Below are positions 47,901 to 58,262 of a stretch of DNA of 64,000 bases, in pieces; within the stretch, counting starts at the first letter, position 1, and every line of letters starts with the position of its first letter. Below the pieces are notes generated by a model. That model saw only the letters and a list, made by a program, of their open reading frames with translations. It ran no database searches and was not told the DNA's origin. The DNA is from Romanomermis culicivorax (lineage: Eukaryota > Nematoda > Enoplea > Mermithida > Mermithidae). Both the position numbers and the translations under genes were made by a program. Location of the stretch: NCBI GenBank assembly GCA_963922205.1, contig CAWUHX010000101.1, positions 639,001 to 703,000 of the forward strand. The letters are read 5' to 3'.

Positions 47901-49987
47901 GTATTGTAATTTGTACGTACGTTTGCATGAAAAAAATGTCTTACTGTTTTCAAGTTCTTCCATTTTGATTCAAGTTGTGCTGGAATCCGTGGCTTGCAAT
48001 CCGGATTTTCTTTAAAGGCTTTGGCTATAGCGTTCCATGAATCCTTTTTCGATTTTGTTGTATTACTATCCGTTTTCTTGTTTTCGAGTATATTCAAATG
48101 TTCTGAGCCGCATTCGATAAGATAATTAGTTTCAAAAACTGAAAAATTGCTATCACGATCTTTTTTCTTATCTGTACTCATTTTGTAATCACAATAAACA
48201 GTAGTACTCGCAAAACGCAACCCAATAGTTTTTTAGCACGTGGAAACACAACAAACTTTACAAAATGTGTGTGTGTAAATCTTGTTAGAAATGTTGTGTA
48301 ATATGATTCCAATCAAATTATCGACTTAAATCGAGTTAAAACTAGGTTTACCAAAATCGACTTTAAATCGCCTTCTGTCATGCCAGGTCGACTTAAACTC
48401 GACTTAGCTTAAATCGAGATTTAAACTTAGTTTTGGTAAGCGGAGTTTAAATCGAGTTTAACGCTAAATCGAACTTAAACTAAATCGCCTTCTGTCATCC
48501 GGCCCTAACTTTCCAAAGTTTTGTAAAGAAGTTTCATCAAATGTCACACTTTCGCTCACATTTTTATTGATCCGAAAATAATGTAGCTTAAGTTCAAAGA
48601 ATCAGGTGACAATCGCTCAAGATTTGACAAGCGCAGAATCACGTTGCAAGCTGATTACAAAAGAAAGAAATCAAGATGAGCAGCGGATCGAAGGATGAAA
48701 ATATTTGGAACTGACCAGTGAAAAGCTTCGCTCCGCCTACCACGTCTGTATTTCGGGAACCCTTAAAAGTGGATTTTTGAGATCTGGAAGAACTTCTCGG
48801 AATAACGTTTTGGAAATCAACGGCTGTTTCCCCACGCTTTATCCCCTTCTCAGAGACCAAAATGTTGTTTTTTCCTGAAATTACTCGTTTTTTGGTTGAA
48901 AAACAAACATTTTTGACATTTTTTCAGACGTGAAATTCAAATTTTTATGTCAAACTAAAGTGTCCATCTTCTTCAGCCAGCCTTGACCTTAGAAATCCCC
49001 TTCCTTCCGTTTTGTAAAAACATAGGAGGCGGAGCAACGCCTTCTACTGGCTATTTTCAAAAAAAATTGCATCCTTTGATGTGTCCCCATTCGTTATTTA
49101 TAATTAGAATCATACGTGTAACGGGGCCCTGAGGTCTGGGGGGGAGGGTTGGGCGACTTTTTTGAGGTCGGGGGTCACTGATGCGCAACATTTTAGGGGA
49201 AGTGGGCTGTGGAGAAAAAAAAATTTATTTCCCCACAAAGAAGGCCGAAAAAACTATTCAAAAAATATTAATTTATGTCTGTAAAAAATGTATTCGTGGC
49301 GCGGAGCGCCGGGAAAATTGACATTTTTGACCATTTTTCTGTTCAAAAATTGACATTTTTCAGTATTTTTCCATATGGGGGTCTTTATGATTACCACAGG
49401 GCTAGCCATAGGATTGAAAAATCTGGGGGGTCCTACAGCACTTACCGCCGCCCCAATTACGTGTATGCTTAGGATTCACTTGCGCAGAAAAAATTTTACA
49501 GTAAAGTCGAAAACCATTGTCGAAAAATTTATTCATAATTTCGGGAAAAATTTATTTTTTTCCGGAACATGAGTTCCGAAATTTTGAAAAAAAATCAAAC
49601 TAGGTCTTTCTAAATCGAATCGAATTCATCATTAATTTTTTCAAAATCGCAGATCATACTTGGCTGCGCTTACTCGCTATTAGCCGCCAGTTTGTGGCCT
49701 TGCGTCGCTTACGTCGTCCCCGAACGAGCCGTGGCCACGGCCTACGGCGTCGTCCAATCCATCCAAAATTTAGGCCTAGGCGTTTTGTTCATTTTGATCG
49801 GCGCTTTGGTCGATTCGAAGGGCTATTTGATACTGGAATTGGTTTTTATTCTCCTTTTATGCAGTCAGTTTTTTTAATTTTCTTCCTGAATTCTTGCCGT
49901 TATGTCCAACATTTTATTGTTTTAGTGGCCCTGGCAGTTGCAATTTTGCTGTATTTTGTGGATTCGACGAACGGTGAGACAGTCTAA
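38908..49987 (+). CDS. MFSD1-like major facilitator superfamily transporter
   Basis: Nine exons join in frame to about 468 residues, close to human MFSD1 (465): 38908-39079, 39144-39352, 41546-41613, 41748-41856, 41920-42022, 43508-43823, 44006-44162, 49653-49863 and 49926-49987. Family blocks are LLYSIYSWPNVVLAFCGG, LAIDRYFGVRLG (motif A), IGGESLAVAQNAYIVKWFKG, AGMLVDYFGRN (second motif A) and ATAYGVVQSIQNLGLG. Twelve hydrophobic segments are expected. MFSD1 is a lysosomal dipeptide exporter that works with GLMP; the same role here is an inference. The short acidic N-terminal tail (DSSDDIAPIIES) could hold a sorting signal. A splice at 49980 into a further exon is possible, but the read-through stop gives a normal length. 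Introns 2, 5 and 7 are swollen by transposons. Confidence 0.92.
39412..40310. other. MFSD1 intron 2, left part
   Basis: A segment at 39480-39590 (GGTTGCAACTTGATTGTAAA) is imperfectly inverted near 41290-41400 (TTTGTAATCAAGTTGCAAG), suggesting the arms of an older element spanning intron 2. No coding sequence is seen. Confidence 0.35.
40345..40500 (+). repeat. Dispersed repeat K, copy 1
   Basis: Contains CCTCTTCCAATAAGCCCTGA, then GAAGGATTTCGTCCTGTATTT, then AGAGTGGGCGGAGCATAAT. The same order of words recurs at 41095-41215 and 48960-49065, and inverted at about 48700-48810. Confidence 0.5.
40766..41066. mobile_element. Mutator-like MITE, family A, copy with near-perfect TSD
   Basis: Ends ATACCTGTAATTGGGGG and CTCTTACAGGTAT are inverted repeats. 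The flanks ACACCCACCC (40756-40765) and GCACCCACCC (41067-41076) agree at 9 of 10 positions. The interior is C-rich with GGGAAAATTTTCGAAATT. Confidence 0.8.
41095..41215 (+). repeat. Dispersed repeat K, copy 2
   Basis: Contains CCTCTTCCAGTAAGCACTGA, AGAAGGATTCCAGTCTTGTA and GCCGAGCAACGCCTCTGATT in the same order as the other K copies. It lies directly right of the family A MITE. Confidence 0.5.
42170..43280. repeat. Minisatellite of about 55-60 bp in MFSD1 intron 5
   Basis: Units combine GGTCAAAAATGTCATTTTTTG, GTGGAAAATGGTC and ATTTTTGAACAAAAAACGG. Many diverged copies run through the intron and are interrupted by the MITE at 42594-42855. Similar words occur in the family B elements. Confidence 0.7.
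42594..42855. mobile_element. Mutator-like MITE, family A, inside the intron 5 minisatellite
   Basis: Ends ATACCTGTAATTGGGAGG and CTCTTACAGGTAT. The flanks GGTCGAAAAC (42584-42593) and GGTCGAAAAT (42856-42865) agree at 9 of 10 positions. It inserted into a minisatellite unit. Confidence 0.8.
44179..44744. mobile_element. Mutator-like MITE, family B, in MFSD1 intron 7
   Basis: The flanks CGATTAAATC (44169-44178) and CGATTAAATT (44745-44754) agree at 9 of 10 positions. The right end reads CGTTGCATGCAT. Shared family words are CCAGAAATCGTCG, ATGGCTAGCCATATGG and AATTTTTTCGG before a GGCGCTTCGCGCC hairpin at 44549-44561. The left duplication starts only 6 nt inside the 5' splice site. Confidence 0.7.
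45008..47675 (+). pseudogene. Harbinger transposase (HARBI1-like), C-terminus disrupted
   Basis: Exons 45008-45241 and 47037-47675 join in phase 0. Exon 1 has the N-terminal block ERYRFTKETMRALIDLLD. Exon 2 has VFLAMRYVASGSFQREYGDL, then VLGAIDCTHVPI (first Asp), SWMGSTHDSRVF (second Asp) and MVVERLNGILKRRFPCL (Glu), the family DDE triad. Translation stops after MSFKPERS at 47675. The expected end is NEDEYPVG...RRTIVADYFERN, found in another frame from 47675 to 47758. The IIVAC..LHNIA segment normally lying between is absent, so an internal deletion with frame change has occurred. Exon 2 begins at 47037 and not at the earlier ATG of the open frame. Its only intron holds two exons of the antisense Myb-like gene. 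Confidence 0.85.
45479..48181 (-). pseudogene. Harbinger-associated Myb/SANT-like protein, frameshifted
   Basis: Three exons on the minus strand: 48181-47945, 46991-46826 and 45968-45479. Phases match at both joins (0, then 1). Exon 1 has the trihelix-like FSVFETNYLIECG...SWNAIAKAF...LESKWKNLK. Exon 2 has the typical YRKGTGGGPAPPELDDVY. Exon 3 is acidic (EMDDEESILPE) and then needs a frame change at a run of seven A (about 45838-45844) to continue into MLRASFGKLVENP and a charged coiled coil. Such proteins bind the TIRs and bring the transposase to the nucleus. One A missing from the run explains the break. Alternatively the run, which reads A AAA AAA in frame, is a classical -1 slippery site. 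Confidence 0.82.
48700..48810 (-). repeat. Dispersed repeat K, inverted copy
   Basis: Contains GCTTCGCTCCGCCTACCACG and GGATTTTTGAGATCTGG, the inverse of K-family words. It lies right of the Harbinger element. Confidence 0.4.
48960..49065 (+). repeat. Dispersed repeat K, copy 3
   Basis: Contains CCTTGACCTTAGAAATCCCC and AGGAGGCGGAGCAACGCCTT, as in the intron 2 copies. Confidence 0.45.
49112..49466 (-). mobile_element. Mutator-like MITE, family B, older copy
   Basis: Ends ATACGTGTAACGGGG and CCCCAATTACGTGTAT are inverted. The flanks AATTAGAATC and GCTTAGGATT agree only at the TTAG.AT core, so it is older. It carries a GGCGCGGAGCGCC hairpin at 49298-49310 and the word GGCTAGCCATAGGATTG in inverse orientation to the 44.2-kb copy. 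Confidence 0.6.
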
Positions 49988-50143
49988 AATTGGGAAATTT
50001 GAAGAAAATTGCAACCTTCGGTTTCTAGGTTTTAAAGAGTTGTAACTAACTCAAATTGGTAACCTCAAAATATAGAAATTTCAAACTAGTGTCACTTTGT
50101 GAATGTTGATGAGAAAGTTATGCAGCCTGCACCATCTACTGTT

Positions 50144-50348
50144 ATACTTTCAAGATGTCCGACCAGTTGTGTAAACTTAAAATTTGGTGTGTTGTTGGAG
50201 TGCCGAAATTGCCAAAAAAATTATTTTGGGGTGGGGGTCCCAAAAAAACCGAAACTTTCGAAAATTTTCCCAAAAAGCCATTTTTCAAAATTTTTCTGGT
50301 TGGGGAGATCCTGACATTTGAGTATAGGGTTGCCCCAATTACAGGCAC
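50144..50348 (-). mobile_element. Mutator-like MITE, family A, inverted copy
   Basis: GATGTCCGACCAGTTG near the left and CCCCAATTACAGGCAC at the right are the family ends in reverse. The flanks ATCTACTGTT and GTCTACTGCA share TCTACTG. It lies just 3' of the MFSD1-like gene. Confidence 0.6.
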
Positions 50349-51530
50349 GTCTACTGCAAGCAAACTCTGTCCATCGATAACTCAAATTTCTGAATCTGAA
50401 GTTTTTAAATCGGTTAATTTTGAGTTTTTGTCAATTTTTAGAGTATTTTTCCAAAACTGTGCTGTGTGCTATAATATGCAAAATTTTTTCCAATCGATTG
50501 AAGTGAACATCATTTTGTAGATTTCAATTTGCTGATTTTACAAAAGAAATCCGTTTTTAAAAATATATGAAATTATCCAGACACTCGCCATCTGAGAAGC
50601 TTGTACACAGAGGAATATATAATTTGTGAACCCTATTTTCGAAATTCGCTTCATTTTAAGGATCTCTTTTAACAATGGACGGGCATTCACGACGGGAAAA
50701 AATGAAACAAAATTGATTCGATAATGTTTTCCCATGCGCGTTTATTATATTATATTCAGTTTTTATAGCAATATCGATCTTTCATGTCATTAAAACGGTT
50801 TTTTTTTGCCAAATTGAATGTTTCTACTACCGAATTTCTGGCACAAGAAGCCTAAATGCAGTTTCAAAAGAGATATTCAGGGAAAACGTCCATCCTGAAA
50901 CCTCGTTTGAAAAACTTCTCTATCGGCGAAAAAAGCGACTGTGGGTTTCTCTTTTTTTCTCAACCCTTAACGTTCTGTATATACAGCGTAGCCTCAGTAA
51001 ATGCGGCGTATCTCGGTCAATTCGCGATAGAATACAGTATCGTCTTTTCATTCGATTTGCAAGGTTTTGCGTTTCAAAAAAAGCTGCAAATTGTGTTCGG
51101 TATACTGTAGTTAGCGCCAGAAAATCATAATTTTTGGCCGGCTCTACATTTTTTCGGTTTTTTAAATTTTCGCGCTCGAGGTAGATTTTGCCAAAGAATT
51201 CGGGTATTGCAGTCTAAAAGCGCATCCATTTTTCATCAGAAAGCTTTTCATGGTAGCGAATTAACTGGCATAATGTATTCTTGAGAATTCTTGAAAAACC
51301 AATATTTTTTTGCTTTTTAGGTTGATTTCAGGTTATTATACGCAATGCCTAAATGAAAAGCGTCAAAAATTATTGACGATTTATCAATTTTGAGTGATTC
51401 CGGAGTACATGTTCGGACAAATCCTGCTTCATCCGATCTCTTATCCTTTGGAGTAAATAAAAAACAGTTTGCATGCAGTTTCCGTGGGCGAGAAACTATT
51501 CAAAACTGACAGAAAAAGGAATAGTGGGTT
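50349..51530. other. Intergenic sequence 3' of the MFSD1-like gene
   Basis: No supported gene. Short frames on both strands lack domain signatures. Confidence 0.4.
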
Positions 51531-51540
51531 GATTCGACCC

Positions 51541-51772
51541 ATACCTGTATTTGGGGGGGGGGGTTGGGGGGGGACCCCCCCCCCAACTCGGCCAACCCTG
51601 TACCCGAAATCATTTCCCCCCCAACCCCCCCAGTTTGGAAAAAATTGAAAAAATTTTCAAAAAGTGTATGTTTTTTGGCCTTTTTTGGGAAAAATTTCGA
51701 CTTTTTCCTACCCTCCCCCCCAAAATTTCGGATTTACCCCCCCCCCCAACTGGTCGGAGGTCTTACAGGTAT
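51541..51772. mobile_element. Mutator-like MITE, family A, youngest copy with exact 10-bp TSD
   Basis: Ends ATACCTGTATTTGGGGGG and TCTTACAGGTAT. GATTCGACCC is repeated exactly at 51531-51540 and 51773-51782. The exact duplication makes this the best copy for defining the family limits. Confidence 0.85.
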
Positions 51773-51839
51773 GATTCGACCCTAAACAGGACGTTAGGGG
51801 TGAATGCATTGAATAATAGGAAAAAATGTAGCTGCTGTG

Positions 51840-52000
51840 GGCTTTTCGAATGCGAGTGAAATCAGGGTTGCAATGGTTAAGCATAGGAAAAAATCGTCAG
51901 CGATATGGGTCTTTAGGACCCTAAAAAGGCTGAGGATCTGGGGTGCAATGGTTGGGGATAGAAGCAGGATAAAAAGGTTGATTAGACCCACAATTTTTGA
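51840..52000 (-). repeat. Relative of the 29.4-kb tandem repeat, opposite strand
   Basis: GTTGCAATGGTTAAGCATAGG and GGGGTGCAATGGTTGGGGAT are inverse forms of the CTTAACCATTGCACCC unit at 29400-30130. Confidence 0.5.
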
Positions 52001-52696
52001 CTTGCAACAGGAGCAAAATTGAATTTCCCTTTCTTGGCAATATGATTGTTGAGGTCACCCCTAATACCCTAGGTGCACTTTTACTCACTGAATGAATTTC
52101 CCACTTTTCTGTGCTGAAAGTCGAAAAATTAGAAATATAGCCGAGCATTCACTCAAGTAAAAATTAGTCTGATATCAACTTTAATTACTTATTATTCCTA
52201 ATGCTATCATTGAACAAAAAGTGTAAATATGTAAAAAATTCAATTCTGAATGTGAAATTTGTTCATTTCGAAAAATTTTCGTACCACAGTAAATAAGGGA
52301 TTCAAATGTAAAAAATCTGAAAACAGGTTTGTTCTGCATTCAATAATATTTCGCCTCGAAAATCTAATTTAGTCCAACTGTTTGTGAATCAGATTACTGT
52401 TTTGCTGTAGATTTTCCTCACACATGCAAGTAATCGAATGAGCTCAAATTCGTGGTGTAAAGTCGAAAATGGTTGACTGGGTGAGTTTACCAGACGTCAT
52501 GTGATTTTATGATGTGTTTATTACACCAAACTAATTTTTGACGTCAAATTCGTTTTTTTCAGTTTTATGATGGCACAGCCCATTTCAGTCAGGATTGAGT
52601 GATTTGGATCGTTTTGACTTCAGCTATTGAGTGTTTATCTGCAAAGCAACTTTACACTCTATAACTTTGTCATTATTGGTGGAATGACTGTGAAAC

Positions 52697-52958
52697 ATAC
52701 ATGCACGTAGGGAGGGTCAGGGAGGAGGTAAACCCTCCTACCTGAGACCCTGAACACACCTCCCTGGCCTGAAAAAAAATCGTCAAACACCTCTCCCTGA
52801 ACATTTTCGAAAACAGTTTTCTTGATATTTTTGATGCATATTTTCTATGAAAAGCATGCTTGTGGAACTTTTTTGTTTTTGTTGCTCGCTCACCCGCACC
52901 CCCCTCGATGAAAAGTCCGAAGGTTCTCCCCCCTGGAAAATTCTTGCCGTACATGTCT
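52697..52958. mobile_element. Mutator-like MITE, family C-like termini
   Basis: The left end ATACATGCACGTAGGG and right end CCGTACATGTCT are imperfect inverted repeats. The flanks ACTGTGAAAC (52687-52696) and GCTGTGGAAG (52959-52968) agree at 7 of 10 positions. The antisense open frame across it is not a gene. Confidence 0.5.
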
Positions 52959-52968
52959 GCTGTGGAAG

Positions 52969-53748
52969 CTATATATTCGGATAGAACTAAGCAAGTCAAT
53001 GAGCTGCTGTTTTGTGTGTCTTTGATTGGACACCAGGGTAAAGGCGTCTTGTGTCAGGAAACCCTGTATATATTTTGGTAAATTGTGCTGATATTGTTAT
53101 CTTTAGAACTCAACATAGATGAATAATTTTTAATTGTATCTTTTCGCTAACATTTCTCTTTATCAGTTTTAGATAAGTATGTGTCTGTAATGCTTTTCCC
53201 ACCATACTTTGTATTATCTTGTCTAGTTTAGGACAACATTTTTGTGATTACAGTAAAACATTTTTACAGTATCTATGCATGATTTTTTATGCTTAGTTTG
53301 ATGTTATTCTTTCATATGTGGTATTTGACCCAGTTCTTATTGTATATAAGCTCTGTATCTTTTCGGTGTGGTAGTTCTGCAGTTTATCACCATTTATCCA
53401 ATAGTAAGTAAATTTGAATACTTGCTTGCCTTTGCTTCACCTTCCAACAAGGACCCCAGTTACACATTGAGCTTGGGTGTTGACAGTTGTATACCCATTT
53501 TCTGAGGATGCAAAATGGACACATGTGCCACTTCCCCACCCCCAAATCAGAAGTTTGACTTGTTGAGAGTTGGGTTCAGGGCCAATAAACTGAATCTCAA
53601 CTTGTTATTTTGTTGGGCTTGAAGATGAGAAACACTTCTTTGAGTCTGTCATTTCTGTCAAATATCGAATTTTGCAACTCTTGAGACCTGATTTTATTCC
53701 CAATAGAAAATAATATAAAATTTAGATAATATTTGAATAAATTGTATC
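52969..53748. other. Intergenic sequence, 3' flank of the serpin
   Basis: No gene or delimited element was recognised. Confidence 0.4.
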
Positions 53749-56700
53749 TCAATTTCGTGGTGGTTTACTGTACTTGCCAGCGAAAAGCACTGATTCGAAT
53801 TTTCGATTGCCGCCATGTTTCATAGTGATGAAGAAGACGAATGGACGATCAGCATGGAAATTTTCATTGTATGAACCACCAAAACGAAATCCAAATTCAA
53901 ATGATGAAGCAGCCCCAGCTTCGACACCACTTTGTGTGACCTAAATTGGAAGATAATGATATAAATTTCTGCACTCCGATAACTTACGATTTGAGTCCAT
54001 GTCATTTTGTTGAATGAACTTATTTTCAGATACAGATGAAGAAGTGTTTCACTGTTAAAAAAGATTTTGTAGAAAAATTCGGGATTCCAATTTTTAAAGT
54101 AGAAAAATTGAATACCTGATCACATAGAATCCTAATCACAGATGGTCAGGTATTTGTATGTTTCCATGAATACTGACTGTCTTGGAAAGCGCTGCATCTT
54201 AGCTTACTTCAATAAAGGCTTTGTGGCGCATGGTGGAAACGAAAACTTTGTCTTTCGGATTCTTCAACAAAGCTTTAAAGTTGGCGGTGGACTCGTTGAA
54301 AATATCTCTGACGTTTAACATTTTCATGTGATCCATGATTTGGTCGGCAGTGTACTCCATGGTGAATTTTGGTAGCTTGACCTATGGAAAAGAAAAGTTT
54401 CTCCAAACTACATTCGCTTACAATAAGGTGAAATTATTTCTTTTGCATATCACTGATTAGAGCAATCTGTTCAGGTTGTCTTTCACAGAGAGTGTACACC
54501 TTCTGTACAGTTTATAACAAAATAATGTCATGTTTGTTACAATTACTGAAACCGTGCATCAGATTACTAGTCAATTTCATGTTGTTGAAATAGTGAAAAA
54601 ACATGAGGAAAACTGCGTCATATTTATAGTTACAGAGTTTCTATAAGTCTGAAAAACACACGTGGCATACACAAAGGATCTACATGCAGTGTACAACCTG
54701 TGGGGACCTCATCACTAGCCATAGGGTGCATCTTATAAGAAAATTAGAAAAATGCAGTCAACTAACTTGTAACTGCAAGTTATCACAAGTTCTACATGAC
54801 AAGCTACGAACACTTCGACGAAGTAATAACTACCCAGACAAGTGCAGCAAAAAAACAATCTGTTAGTCACCCTGAAATGTCCTTTGTTTTTTTAATTTTG
54901 GTCGACCTCCTGTCTCTGAACCAAAGAAAAACTTTTGCCCTAAACTTTCCAAAAATTTATTGATTTTTTTAGTTTAGTGTACTTAGTAAGAAACAAGACA
55001 ATCTTTATTTTGGTTCTCATTGTATGTTTCTAAGCCTAAGCAAGATTTCAATAAAAAAATTAGAAAAACTGTCAGAATGAAAAGTGAAGTATGCAAAAAA
55101 TAAAAAATTTTCAATGGAATTGAGTACAGGAAATGCTAAAAAATCTATAAAATTTCGATCAAACAGCTTGATGATTGTGCTCACTTTTTTCTTTGCCCTA
55201 GAGTGTAGAATGAGGAATGTAAATGCTTATGGAACCACAAAGAAACTCATCGGCTCAACTAAGCATGTGCAAATAATGACTTACATCAACCTCTTTAGAT
55301 TCAAAATCTATTTTTTGTGCTAATGTTTGATGAATGACATCAGCCATGTTGATACTACCGCTGCTGTTAATTGCGACATACAAGTTGAAGTGTTCATCAA
55401 TGTATGGTAGCATTATCATGGAAAAGCCATCTTTGTTGTAATAGGGCAGATCTTCGAATGAGCCCTCCAAAAACTCTATCTCGTGAGCTTTATTGTCTTT
55501 GTCATAGAAGTCAGCAATCGCTGTTGATGTAAAATTTTCTTTGAAACTGGCTTTCAAGTAGAGTGCGTTGACCAGGACCATGGTAGTATGGGCACCCAGG
55601 CTGCCATTTGGTATCAAATTTTTGATTCGGTTTTTTGTCGTTTCAGCAACAACATGGTTGATGTAAGCCTCGGTTTTCTTTCCATCCCGAGAAAAGGCAG
55701 CCTTAAAAAATAATAAAAATGCTAAAAAAAGACCGGTTGTGTCTGGAGACATACTATTTTTACTGTACAGGAAATTTATGATTTGTAGGTGTTTTTCTAG
55801 TCAGGGATGATCTGTGTTTGATTAACAACTCGGTTGTTGAGGAGGCCCTGAGGTACACGACTTTCTGGAACTATTAAAAAGCACAAGGATTACTGTGTAC
55901 TCAATAGTTACTCAATAGTCTATCAGGCTATATATTGACCGACTCATTGCCGTAAAAATCGTGCTGTGCTTCACCAACAGTGTTATTTGATTTCAGTCAC
56001 TCAGTTAATTTAACCATGGCCAAAAATACATGTGATTGTGAATATCTACTCATAATCAAGGAATAAATGAAATAGTTTAAAGATGTATGAGAGAAATTTA
56101 TCAGGGTAAAGCTCTAGTAAATGGGGACTATGAATAGGGTTTTGCTGAGAGGCATGTTCCTCCTGCATTCCAAAAATTTAGGGTTGTTTGCTGTTTTTGA
56201 AATGGTATATCGACTACAAAAAAAATTGACCTCCTATAGAGGTGAGTACTGAAAAGCCAAAAATGAATGTTTGTTCACAGAAATCTTGGTTCATATCTTC
56301 ATCTCATCAGTTTATGAAAGTAGTGTGGACCATCTTTGAAAATTTGGATGGGTCAAGATATTATATGTGCATAACCTGCATTGTTAGAGGAAGAAAACGA
56401 CTGCAGATCAAAGTTGTTAATAGCATTTTAGTCCACCTAAAAATCAGTAGAGCAATGTTTTTATTCAGCTTTGATTGTAGAGGAAAGAGAAGGCACGTTA
56501 AATGTTCGAAGAACTTTTCTTTAAAAAAATTGGTTGTTAAATTTGAAAAAATGATAATATCATAGGAAAAAACAGTGGCTGAATCGAGATAGGGGCAGAA
56601 ATGCAATCAGGACGACAGATTATTATGAAGTAAAAGTTTGCTTACATTGAAAAATTTTGCATCGGGGAATTGCTTTTTTGTAATACTTGTGAATCTTTCA

Positions 56701-57010
56701 GTGACAGGGAAACATTTGTCGATTGCCAGAACTGTGGCATATTTCAAAGTGGCTTTTTCGGTCGTGTAGTCTTGCGATGCATTGAGTAGACTTTGCACGT
56801 AATTATTGATGAAATAGTGGTCGGAACCGGAATAAAAAACGTGTTCTCTGATTTGTTTATTGGTATTTCCAGCCGTGCCACCCAACACTATTGCGAACAG
56901 CAATTCCAGCGAGACTGGCGAAAAAACGAAATTTTCGCCGGCATTTTCTTTCGACAAAAGATGCCACAAATCAGCAGTAAACTTGGCGTTAGTATTGTTC
57001 ACAGGCGATC
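53749..57010 (-). CDS. Serpin (serine protease inhibitor family), first exon not found
   Basis: Four exons on the minus strand join in frame: 57010-56646, 55701-55285, 54381-54208 and 53940-53749, about 382 residues. Blocks in order are ENFVFSPVSLELLFAIVLGG (helix B), VLVNALYLKASFKENF (the NAIYFKGxW strand), then MIMLPYIDEHFNLYVAI, VKLPKFTMEYTADQ, HKAFIE and the C-terminal DRPFVFFITMKHG. Serpins trap proteases by inserting the cleaved reactive loop. The hinge SGVEAGAASS has the small residues needed for insertion, so inhibition is plausible. The scissile bond cannot be fixed; an Arg in FGFRFGG is a candidate P1. The 57010 exon opens with two bases of a codon, so an upstream exon with the start, and perhaps a signal peptide, is missing from this model. 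Confidence 0.88.
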
Positions 57011-57959
57011 CTGCAAGTTTCAAATTTTCAAAAGTAATAATATCAAAAAATTGCTCGGTGGCAATTTCCCATCAGCAAAAACGGTATTCACAAAATATTC
57101 AAAGCACGCTGCATAAGGTGACAAATGATAATGTCATCCCAATTTCGTCCTACGTCTAAATAGTAGCCAGCAGATTGAAAAAATCATTCTCAGTGTTAGA
57201 CTCAACCAAGCCTGTAGGCAGGGGGTTGGTGGGTTCGAAATGTTTGAAGTGTTAAAAAAAGGCAAAGGTAGGGTTTATTTGGTTTTTCTTTGAAGTCAAT
57301 TCAGAAAAAAGAAAATCATGTCAGAAATGACAATTTTACGATAAATTGAGTGAAAGAAATGTGTGCCCCTCCCCGAAAAAGTTCCTGGCTGCAGGCTTTG
57401 ACTCTTCACCTTCTCCATATTTGTCAACTGGGGACGACCCTAAAGGGCAAAAAAGATTCTGTTACAGATTTACTTACAACAACAGTCATATCACATCTAT
57501 GCAAAATTGCTCATTGGACGAAGTCACAATATGACCAGAAAAAGCGTGATTTACCGTTCTTTATACTTTTATGTTTCCTGTGCGTGTTGCGTCCACCATC
57601 CACATTGTTATTGTCCCGTTTAAGCCCAATAAACAGGGTTGGCAGCACAGGCATAATGCTCACGTTTTAAAAGCAGGAAAGGGCGGTTGATATTGGACAC
57701 CAATGGCATCACAAGGGAATATCCGTCATTCTTGGATATTACGTCTAGTAAGTGCTTATTTTCTTAGGTAGTATAGCCTGCAGGGAGTATATCTGGGACA
57801 ACCGTTAGCTTTTCGATTGCAAACTCTTGTCAGTTCCAGTTATAGCTAACTTAGGTTATGCTGCAATCGAAGATTGTGTTAAGCTGCCAGAGGGACAGTT
57901 GCACTGTACTAACCATTGCTAATAGAAAGCTAGTTCGTGGCTTTATTAACTGAACATAT
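57011..57959. other. Upstream flank of the serpin
   Basis: It should hold the serpin first exon and promoter, but I could not identify either. The open frame at 57350-57670 shows no domain. Confidence 0.35.
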
Positions 57960-58262
57960 TTTTTAACCTGTAACCCTGTATGCTATATGAATCAGGTCGG
58001 AGGTCTCCCACCTGTGGCTGGACTTGGTATCTTTACTACCTGACCCAACCCGATATTTTGCGGACCTGAGATGGATAATCTACATAATCAGCAGCTGGGT
58101 ACGCCACTCCTCTCTCCTTTGAGCGAAAAGGACCCCGGGTATAGTCAGCAATATTGTATGCCAAAATCCACTGTGGCTGATACGCTAGAAAAATAAAACT
58201 CGGTGAGGGGCTCGAACCTTTAACCTTCTGCATTCAATGCGCACCAACTACAGTAAAAAAGG
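57960..58262 (-). mobile_element. tRNA-derived SINE
   Basis: On the minus strand AGTTGGTGCGCATTGAATGC then AAAGGTTCGAGCCCC gives an A-box-like and a good B-box sequence. They are followed by TATTTTTCTAGCG, the same body word as in the SINE cluster at 16.2-16.7 kb. The 3' end is only approximate. Confidence 0.55.

Larger units (their letters stand above)
44789..48505. mobile_element. PIF/Harbinger DNA transposon, 3.7 kb, TAA TSD
   Basis: The left end GGGCCGTATGACAGAAGG and the right end (read inward GGGCCGGATGACAGAAGG) are TIRs of at least 26 bp with one mismatch. Subterminal AAATCGAGTTTAA words are repeated in both orientations. The 3-bp TAA at 44786-44788 and 48506-48508 is the expected TWA duplication. 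It encodes both usual Harbinger proteins, a DDE transposase and a Myb/SANT-like partner, on opposite strands and interleaved. Both reading frames look damaged. Confidence 0.9.

Noticed and set aside
52673-52999. A 108-codon minus-strand frame
   Set aside because: It spans a MITE with inverted ends and flanking repeats, and the predicted protein has no recognisable pattern.
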